Source: Salvator merianae (taxonomy: Eukaryota; Chordata; Lepidosauria; Squamata; Teiidae). Taken from it: DNA of 64,000 nt. A program made the translations under genes and the position numbers. Under the pieces are notes generated by a model that made no database searches, was not told the origin of the DNA, and saw only the letters and a list, made by a program, of their open reading frames with translations. The stretch's first letter is position 1. Every line of letters starts with the position of its first letter. The stretch lies in assembly GCA_003586115.2 (NCBI GenBank), contig QVOM02000073.1, positions 28,571,875 to 28,635,874 of the forward strand. The letters run 5' to 3'. This document shows, one piece after another, positions 56,040 to 64,000 of the stretch.

Positions 56040-57050
56040 GAGGTGGACCAGCAGGACAGCCTCCCAGAGCATTGACTACTGCCAACACTGCTGCTCCTAC
56101 ATTTGCCAGAGGAAATCAGGAGGAATATAGAGATCTGTGGGCATTTTTGTAGTTATATGTGTTCTGTGATAGGAAGGGATAAAAGCCTCCCTTCCACACT
56201 TCTGCTGTGGTTTGAGGGAGGCTCTACCACCTCCTAGTATGTTCCATTTGCATTGGATGGAACATAGTCCAGAACAAAGCAGACTAGGTAGCCCCAAATG
56301 GCCACCTAGTTCAGTATACCAATAGACCTCTTTAAAGGTGTAATAAGTGACAGTAAACCAAACTAGGAGGTGTGTGGATGGCACATGCCTCAGTGGTCTG
56401 GTTTACCATGGGACACCCATTTTGGTGGCACACATTGTTGCATTGCTAAAATGGATTCCCTGAAACTCTTGCGGTTGGAGGCTTTGGATGTGGTGCCAAA
56501 CTTCGGAACTGATACAGAGGGCTGGGCTACAACAGCCATCCAAATGCAGATGGACTTGTTATGGTCCTGGAAATTATCCAGCTATATACGAGATGCATTC
56601 CTTGATCCAGATAAGAGCATTGCATTCTGATCTGGATCAAGAAAGGTAAATGCAGAAATGACCTATAATGAATCCCCTGAAAGCTTTCCCTAAGGGCTGC
56701 ACTCTCTTGCTAACCTCTGGTCAACCTTTTGGCTTCATCTAGATGGTATGCAAGTCAAAGGTGCCCCAAAGGAGGGAGGCCCAGTCTACTAAGGTATATC
56801 ACTGAGACCTGAGAGGCAAAGATGTATTACTTTAACTGCCCAGAAGAACATTTTACCATCAGTTAAACAGAAGAAGTATATTCTGCAAAATTGTGTTCAA
56901 GTAGGAAGGTACGTTTTACTGACCATATAGGAGCAATAACATGCTGTACAAAACTGTATTGTCCACTGCACCTGATAAGAGAGTATGTTATCTAACATTT
57001 CAAAATCAGAATACATAATATTAAATTGAAATCTGTGTTAGTGTGCAGTT
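56040..57050. other. Sequence without a recognised gene
   Basis: 56651-56662 ends in ATGCAGAAATGACC, which resembles the inverted-repeat end of 57958-58472. I could not find a matching left end, so 56100-56662 may be a broken Harbinger-like element. Confidence 0.35.
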
Positions 57051-57061
57051 GAAAGAAAGAA

Positions 57062-57129
<68 letters not shown>
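57051..57129 (+). repeat. (GAAA)n microsatellite
   Basis: About 19 GAAA units. Confidence 0.97.
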
Positions 57130-57773
57130 CCTCTGAGGAGGCTTGGAGGCAGCTTCACAGGTACCCGTCTGTCCTCTCAGGGACATTCTAAGTTAGAAAA
57201 AGTGGATTAGAGATAGGATGAAAACACAAGAATCATATGCTATGGTCTCTAAAGGGCTTTTCATCTTTCTTTTTTTTTCCTATATGGGATCACAGGCTAA
57301 AGCTCTGGTGAGACAAATTTAGTCAGAGTAACACATGGAAGAAATTCTTCCATCCCCCTCCCTCACTCCCTCCCTACCTACCTACCTACCTACCTACTGG
57401 CAGTTGAACCATTTTCCTATGGAGGTGATGACTTCTTCTTCACTAGATAAATTCAAACGCAGTTGAACAGATATTTACTACAAATGCTTTTGGTAATGGA
57501 TTCATGCATGAAGCAGTGGTTGCACTCAGTGGACTATGTTGCTCATTCCAGGAAAGTGTTCCTATGGTTCTGTGCTGAGCATTATTGCCCCAGCTGTTGT
57601 TTTCCTCACTTCTTTCCCGCTCTTTGGGTTCTCTCTTATGTGCCCAGTAATGCCTACACCCTGCCCATATGCATTGAAATGCATTGTTAGCATTCAAAGA
57701 ATAGTTATTACAGAAAATATTTGCAGCTCAGGGTTGTAGTGTTCCATCACAGAAGGTTCTCCAAGCTTGATCT
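57130..57773. other. Sequence without a recognised gene
   Basis: A CCTA repeat at 57375-57398. Overlapping frames at 57443-57739 are unassigned. Confidence 0.35.
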
Positions 57774-57957
57774 TTTTCTCTGCCGACATTTCACCACCAG
57801 CCTAGGTGGCATACTTGGTGCTTTTACAACTTACAGTATGTGCTGTGCAAAGCATTTTGCATTAATAAGTTCTTGTTATCATGGAGAATATTTGTAGCTC
57901 AGGATGTAGTTGACTGAAGATGCTACCTAGTCTGGTGGTGAAATGTCTGCATACAAA
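57774..57957. repeat. Inverted repeat with 40-bp arms
   Basis: 57774-57815 is complementary, with mismatches, to 57917-57957: CTGGTGGTGAAATGTC on the right pairs with GACATTTCACCACCAG on the left. The string resembles an amniote interspersed repeat in which 'GCGAAACGTC' follows 'CTGGTGG'. Confidence 0.75.
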
Positions 57958-58472
57958 GGTCATTTCTGTACTTACTTGCCCATGGTTGGAATCAGTGGGT
58001 CTGAATCAGCCAGGCCCACTGATTCTGACTACAGGAATGTGTGGTCTGAAATAGTACTATCTACATGATGGCATTGGTTCAGACCAGCCCACGCTGCAGC
58101 TTCAATGTTCACATGAGCTTCATTGACTGACTTCTGAGTCCCCTGAGGCTGTGAAAAAAAGTTTCTAGCCTCGGAGACTTTAGGAAATGCATTTCAGCAG
58201 CACACTATGGAATACCATTTAAAGATGTCTTCTGGTAATCCCAAACATGAGAGGTGTACCTTCTGTACAGGCTCTCTGGTATGCCTGTAGACCCAATTAA
58301 ATGTGTCTACTGCTGATACGGAATAAGGTCTTTCAAATCTGGATTATGCGCCTTGAAACCAGACCAGTGGGGATATGGTTGCCTAGATCCACATTACCAT
58401 GTGGATTTATCAGGCCCAGATGCTTACTAAGCAAGCCTTTAATCTGGATTAAAGATTCATGCAGAAAGGGCC
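57958..58472. mobile_element. Harbinger-like element with family-A-type ends
   Basis: 515 bp. Left end GGTCATTTCTGTACTTAC, right end complement GGCCCTTTCTGCATGAATC. AAA flanks both sides (57955-57957, 58473-58475). Longer than family A and with a different interior, so a sibling element sharing the end sequence. Confidence 0.7.
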
Positions 58473-58644
58473 AAAGATCAAGCTCAGAGAACCTTCTGCA
58501 ATGAAATCGTGTAAGAACAGTCTGCTGGGCTAGATAGAAACACAGGTTCAATCTGGGAGAGCATTTCCTGTGTTTTTTATCCTTGATCAAATAGTTAAAA
58601 TGAGATTTTCTTCACTTAAAAATGAAGATTTATTGTATGTGTGC

Positions 58645-58790
58645 TTCAAAGACGTAGCCATGTTAGTCTGGATCAGTATAGCAAGGGGGTCTAGAAGCAT
58701 CTTAGAGACTAACAAAGCAAAAGAAGTTAGTAGCATGAGCTTTCATAGGCTAAGCCTACTTCATCAGTGTTCATACAAGTGTATGTACAC
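58645..58790 (-). repeat. Widespread amniote dispersed repeat
   Basis: 'gccatgttagtctggatcag', 'atcttagagactaacaaa' and 'catgagctttcataggc' match a very common repeat of turtles and squamates that I know only by its wording (minus orientation: 'gaaagctcatgct...ttgttagtctctaag'). Class not assigned. Confidence 0.55.
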
Positions 58791-59626
58791 TTGTTGAAGC
58801 AATATGAGAACAAATATTTGAGTGTGCTTAGAAATACACCTATTCAAATTTTGTGTTGTAGTTCTTTCACAACCAGAAAGCTTACGGCTGAAAAATCACG
58901 CCACATTACCTTATTACTTATTACCCTGTGCAGCGACAGAGAGTAATTTTCTATTTGGTGAGTCCAGAAATTGAACTTGGAACCTTAGCATGCCAAGTTT
59001 GTATAAATTCACTAAAGCCACTAACATTTTTTTTTATTATTATTGGAACTGGTATTACTGTGGTCTTTCATATTTTATTCTTTTCCATCTGAACTAGTTT
59101 GATGTCAGTTGAAAATCTAGCAAAGCTAGTTGGAAAATGTTGCAAAGATGTAAGCTGTATAGAACCAGATATACAATGAGCAGCAGAACAGCATTGCTTC
59201 ACAAAAGGAAGGACATGGTTATCTAACAGATGCTACAAGTGAAAATTGCTATAAAATCAGCTTTATTACATATCACAAAGAAGCAAGCAGACTATAGAGA
59301 TGCCTTTAAATAAAGTAATTTACTGGGGGTAGGGGATGAAATGCCTACACTATAGAAGTTCTTTGACCATAGATACAGAAACACCCTTTACTTAAGAATA
59401 ATGCAAGATATTCCCACAGCTCAACAGCTGTGGTTAAAAGACATTTTTCCCAAGCTGTATGGAAATAGACTGTTTTGAAATTTTCAAAACGAACACACTT
59501 ACATTTCTGAGATACATAATTTAGTAACAAACAGCCATCCGGGATGTCGATCAGTTCTTTGGGTATTTTTTTGTTTTTTAAATGAGTATAATGATCTCCA
59601 GACTTCAAACAAGTTAAAAAAATTCC
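58791..59626. other. Sequence without a recognised gene
   Basis: Nothing coding recognised. A 169-codon minus frame (59345-59854) runs from the LINE 3' end into this sequence and is not a gene. Confidence 0.35.
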
Positions 59627-59835
59627 CCTTGACTTACACAAGAGGAGCCTTGCTGGATCAGGCCACGGCCCATCTAGTCCAGCATTCTGTTTCACACAGT
59701 AGCCCACCAATTGCTTCTGGGCATTCTCAAGCAGAATAAAAGGCAAAGTATTCACCTGCTCTCGGCTCCCCGTAAATGGTTTTATAGACATCCTGCCGGT
59801 CTTTGCAACCTGGAGGCAATACCTAGGCATCCATT

Positions 59836-61481
59836 CTAGGAGCCATTGATACACCTGACCTCCATGAATCTGTCCAATCCCTTCTTAAAGCTGTCCAGGG
59901 TGATGGCTGTCACCACCTCATCTGGTAATAAATTCCACAGACAGACGACCCTCTGCGTGAAAAAATACTTCCCCTTGTTGGTCCTAACTCTCATACTCAG
60001 AGAGTCCCCCCTGGTCCTAGTGTTGTGTGACAGAGAAAAGAGCTTCTCGCTCTCCACCTTATCCATACCGTGCATGATTTTATATACTTCAAACAGGTCT
60101 CCTCTTAAACCCAGCTTTTCAAGACTGAAGAGGCCAAGGCATTGCAGGCTGATTTCGTAAGGAAGGTGTTCCAGCCCCTTGGTCATTCTGGTTGCCCTTT
60201 TCTGCACCTTCTCCAGTTCCACAATATCCTTTCTGAGGTGAGGTGACCAGAATTATACACAATATTCCAAGTGTGGCCTCACCATAGATTTGTAAAGAGG
60301 CACAATGACACTTGCTGTCTTGTTTTCTATTCCCTTCCGAATTACCCCTAACATTGAATTTGCTTTTCTCACTGCTGCTGCACACTGGTTTGACACCTTC
60401 ATTGAGCTGTCTACCAGAACCCTGAGATCCTTTTCCTGGTCTGTCACAGAAAGTTTGGCCCCCATCAGTTTATAGGTGTAATTGGGGTTCTTTGCCTCGA
60501 TGTGCATCACTTTGCACTTGCTAAGATTGAAGTGCATTTGCCACTTTGTTGCCCACTCACCCAATGTTAAGAGATCCCTCTGGAGCTCTTCACAATCACT
60601 TTCAGTTTTTACTACCTTGAACAATTTAGTGTAATCAGCAAACTTTGCTAACTCACTACTTACCCCCATGTCCAGATCATTTATGAATAAATTAAAAAGC
60701 AGGGGTCCTAGTACTGAACCTTGCAGGACCCCACTTTTCACCTCTTTCCACTCTGAGAACTGACCATTTATTCCTACGCTCTGTTTCCTGTCCCTAAGCC
60801 AGTTACCAGTCCAGGACAGGACCTGTCCTCTTATTCCGTGACTGCTGAGTTTATTCAGGAGTCTTTGATGAGGGACTTTGTCAAAAGCCTTCTGAAAGTC
60901 CAGATAGACAGTGTCGCCTGGGTCACCTTTATCCACATGTTTATTAGCACTTTCATAGAATTCTAACAAGTTTGTAAGGCATGATTTACCTTTGCAGAAG
61001 CCATGCTGATTTTCTTTCAGCAATGCTTGCTCTTCAACGTGTTTAGCAATTTTATCCTTAATTATGCTTTCCATCACTTTACATGGAACTCATGTTAAGC
61101 TGACTGGTCTGTAATTTCCTGGATCACCCCTGGATTCATTTTTGAAGATCAGTATCACATTTGCCACCCTCCTATCTTCAAGCACTAAGCCTGATTTTAG
61201 GGAAAGATGATATATTTTGACTAGAAGCTCAGCAATTTCAAATTTGAGTTCTTTAAGAACTCTTGGATGAATGTCATCCGGCCCTGGTGATTTGTTAACA
61301 TTTAGTTTATTAAGACATGCAAGAACTTCCTCCTTGGTTACATCTATCTGATTTACTTCTTCTGACTCCCTCCCTGAAAAGACTGATTCACCTGCTGGCA
61401 TATGCTCTCTATCTTCCTCAGTAAAAACAGAGGCAAAAAATTCAATTAGCCTTTCTGCAATCTCTGTGTCCTCTTTAATTA
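59836..61481 (-). pseudogene. CR1-like LINE reverse transcriptase, broken frame
   Basis: One continuous reading frame with two in-frame stops. 61090-61401 carries 'LNVNKSPGPDDIHPRVLKE' and 'PGNYRPVSLT'. A TGA follows (complement of 61090-61092). 60253-61077 (274 codons) has 'GFCKGKSCLTNLLEF', 'YLDFQKAFDKVPH', 'SGVLQGSVLGP' and the catalytic box. A TAA (complement of 60253-60255) replaces the Gln codon of EYCVQFW. The C-terminal part is at 59836-60222. The second Asp of the FADD box is Tyr (TAC, complement of 60631-60633), so the polymerase would be dead even without the stops. Frame identity is shown by spacing that is a multiple of three between pieces. The enzyme normally copies LINE RNA at the nicked target. 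Confidence 0.92.
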
Positions 61482-61848
61482 TCCCCTTCTGTTCATTATG
61501 ATCTGGTGGTCCAATTGCTTTTCTGGTTGGATTCCTACTTCTGATATACTTAAATAATTTCTTGTTATTTCTCTTGATGTTTTTAGCAGTGTACTCCTCA
61601 AAATTCTTCTTAGCATTCTTAATTGCTGCCTTGCATTCATTCTGCCAGAGTTTGTGTTCTTTCCTGTTATCCTCATTAGGATAAGCCTTCCATTTTCTGA
61701 ATGATGTTTGTTTGCTTTTAATGACTTCCCTTACTGCATTTGTAACTCACACTGGTGTCTTCTTGGACTTGGCAGTCCCTTTCCATTTTTTAGGTATGCA
61801 TTCTAATTGAGCCTCCATTAATGTGTTTTTAAATAGTTTCCATGTATT

Positions 61849-62082
61849 TTAGAGTGATTGAACTCTTCTAACTTTCCCTTTTAATTTCCTTTTTACCAGT
61901 TTCCTCATTTTGGGGAAATTTCCCTTATGAAAGTTTAAGATCTCCATGTTCGATTTTGTCAACAACTTACTGTCTATATTTAAATTGAAGGTTAACACAC
62001 TGTGATCACTGTTCCCTATTGGATCAGTTACAATGACTCTTATTGTTCTTCCATGAGACAGATCCAGGGGGCTGCCATCCAT
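61849..62082 (-). pseudogene. LINE endonuclease domain, C-terminal remnant
   Basis: 77-codon frame starting at the truncation point with 'MDGSPLDLSHGRTIRVIV'. Residues 21-31 are PIGNSDHSVLT; the Ser-Asp-His motif is the last conserved catalytic motif of LINE apurinic-type endonucleases, which nick the target DNA. Earlier catalytic residues are absent because the element is truncated. The initiator Met is fortuitous. Confidence 0.85.
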
Positions 62083-62085
62083 GTG

Positions 62086-62600
62086 TTAGTGTTGACTGCA
62101 AAAGGTCCCACCACTTCATAGGCAGCTTCATCTGCATAAGATGAAGTGATGGACCAAGTTATGGCACCAAATTCCAGTCCTGCTGTGTGGTCTCTTTAAA
62201 AAAGTCCGCAACCAGAAAAACACATGTATTCCAGACTATGGAGAGTATGCAGATAGCATACCCCCATAGGCCAGAATATGACAGGGGACCCTTTTCAGCA
62301 TTATTCCAGGAAACACCACCTGAAATGGTGATGGTAGTGGTACACCACTGAAAAGGACTCTCCCAAAAACTGTGAAGGCCAGGAATATTTGTTCGCAGCC
62401 TTCAAAGTCTCTGCATTGTGTCTGAGGATTCTTCAAATGCAGGAGTCAGGTCTGGGCCATATGGGCTTTCTGAATGCAGGTATCCCTAGGAGTGGGCCAG
62501 TTGTAACCCACTCCAGTGTAACTCATGATTACTATTCTTCACTATGTGGACCAGAACAGCCCTTGTCCTGCAGAAAGGGCCTCAGTTACTTCTCCTCAGT
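62086..62600 (+). repeat. Unclassified dispersed repeat (copy 2)
   Basis: 62240-62330 matches 2031-2115. The right side has TGCAGAAAGGGCC (62570-62582), like a family A end, but no left partner is found before the LINE boundary. The 99-codon plus frame is unassigned. Confidence 0.4.
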
Positions 62601-63892
62601 TTTTGAGTTTATAACAATTGCTATCCAAGCTATTTTCTCTTGCCAAGGAACAGATGTGGGATCAAAATTAATGCCCTTCCATACTTAATTGACAAGCCCT
62701 CTTAAACAAGTATAGTATTCCATCAATTAGAATAAGGCAACATCAAGTCACATTCTAATGCTAAACACAAACCTGAGATCCATTGGTTAGAGTGTAAGCA
62801 TCCTTAAGATCACAGCCGAGAAGACTCTAAACCAAAGAACTACTGAAACACATTCTGACTGCCAATGCAGTTAATCTTTAAGAAACATGGGCAGTGCACC
62901 TTTTACTTCCTCGTAGCACTGTTCAATCACAGGACTTTGTTTTAAAGTGATATTCTTTCATTTAGTGGATCATAAAAAAGAAAGAAAGAAAGTTGTAATA
63001 GTCATGCTGCTGTGGAGTTGTACTTGAAAGGCTTCAAAGGAAAATTGAAGGATTTATGTCAAGCTGGAGGTCTAGAGGAACTGAGCAGCCATTGACTTCT
63101 GTGGTATTAATCTTGAGTCCAATTTTCATTAGCTTTCAAAGTAGACTCTTAGCTGTGGGGCTCCATTTTGTAGCTGTCTATACTCACTGGAATGTTTTGA
63201 TTGTCCGCGGTGTCTTCCTGCCATTACACAATGGGGTTGTGATTATATCAAGATTTGATTTGCTTTTTCCTCCAAAGACCTTTGCTCTTGTTTGCCAATC
63301 CTATCCACAAGGTTAATAAAAAATGATTGCTTCCTAGCACTGGCCTAGACAGTACTCTATCACTGATTTGGGTATCTTTTTTACAATCAACAGAAACATA
63401 GCATCACTCTTAGTGATGAAAGAACTAAACAGAAGTTAAAATGACTGCTTATTTTAGGAGCTGATGCTATGGTGTAATGGCCACTGCATTCTAACAGTAG
63501 ATACTGCACTAGTAAAACAGCCAGATAAGTTTTTCTATTCTCACTTTTGATTTTTAATCTGTAAAATTACAGACAATTAAACCATATTCTTTAGTTTTAG
63601 AAGAGATGTACTGAACATAATTCATGAGTGACATAATTATGGTAGGTAGCAAAAGAGCAAGCAAGCAAACCCTGCCTTTTTAATAAACATGTTGATATGT
63701 ACACCTAAAGATACATTAGGAAGACTGTTGTCATATTATCAAGAAAGTGTTGAGATGTTCTGAGCCACTATACTGCTTTTCTAAAATATGCAAAATGCTC
63801 TGATGCTTGATTTTTTTTAAATACAGTCTTGGCCTGTGTCTGCACACTTTGTAGAAGGCCAAAGGGGCATAGTAATAGCATGTCACTAGAGA
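62601..63892. other. Sequence without a recognised gene
   Basis: Short AAAG run at 62978-62992. 63056-63316 is an unassigned 86-codon frame. Confidence 0.35.
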
Positions 63893-64000
63893 TGTGCTAA
63901 ACTGATTTAGTTTTCAACAAGTCTGAATTGAATAAGGGTGTTTAAAAGGTTCAAGTTTAAACTGAACACCTGCCTGTTTGAAAACAGAGTTTGAATTCAA
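63893..64000 (+). mobile_element. hAT-like element, left end, cut by window edge
   Basis: Starts TAGAGATGTGCTAAACTG with the same AT-rich 'gttcaag', 'tttgaattcaa' interior as 11284-11520. The element continues beyond the window. Confidence 0.6.

Larger units (their letters stand above)
59627..62085 (-). mobile_element. CR1-like LINE, 5'-truncated long copy
   Basis: The best-preserved LINE here, about 2.45 kb. From its 5' end: the C-terminal part of the AP-type endonuclease with the GNSDHS motif, a linker, reverse transcriptase and the C-terminal region, then the 3' untranslated tail ('gcccatctagtccagcattc' on the plus strand). It lacks ORF1 and the N-terminal endonuclease. The reverse transcriptase frame is interrupted by only two in-frame stops over about 1.5 kb, so it is younger than the 4830-6930 copy. 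Confidence 0.92.

Noticed and set aside
59345..59854. 169-codon minus-strand frame as a gene
   Set aside because: It is the LINE 3' untranslated end read out of frame and continuing into flanking sequence.

Overview
The window looks like intergenic or intronic DNA from a reptile, most likely a squamate (lizard or snake). I infer this from the repeat mix: L2 and CR1-like LINEs, a Ty3/gypsy element, a Helitron, an L1 ORF1-only insertion, hAT and PIF/Harbinger-like DNA transposons, a tRNA-derived SINE and many GGAA, GAAA, TG and AT microsatellites. I found no host protein-coding exon, rRNA gene, tRNA gene or CRISPR array. Every open frame I could interpret is a transposon remnant or a by-product of a simple repeat, and the rest show no recognisable domain.

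Layout. 1-400: L2 3' fragment. 3632-4160: CR1-like LINE 3' fragment (minus). 4830-6930: a CR1-like LINE copy (plus) carrying three insertions of one short inverted-repeat transposon. 10260-10930 and 16430-18330: L2 copies (minus); the second is split by a hAT-type element (17197-18120) with a perfect 8-bp target duplication and an internal tandem array of palindromes. 18350-18535: CR1-like 3' tail. 18540-24490: mostly unannotated sequence with microsatellites. 27560-28275: Harbinger-like element. 28330-30681: a Helitron split by an L1-derived element (28414-30043) that keeps only ORF1. 33189-33355: another short inverted-repeat element. 35140-37015: decayed Ty3/gypsy pol (minus). 37185-38250: GC-rich island between 29-bp direct repeats. 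40521-45694: Harbinger-like elements, one nested inside a hAT-like element. 49612-50450: L2 end plus hAT-like remnant. 51361-51930: Harbinger-like element. 54503-55457: second copy of the palindrome-bearing hAT. 55585-58472: two more Harbinger-like elements. 59627-62085: the longest LINE copy (minus), with a broken endonuclease-reverse transcriptase frame. 63893 onward: a hAT-like end cut by the window edge.

The most distinctive content is (i) the two hAT-type elements built around about 143-bp tandem palindromes, (ii) at least ten inverted-repeat elements sharing GGGCC or GGCC-type ends and 3-bp target duplications, five of them one short family with three copies in one LINE, and (iii) the Helitron/L1-derived nest. 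None of these can make a functional transposition protein. The elements overlap by insertion, which gives a relative order of events, but no genes here work together as a pathway.
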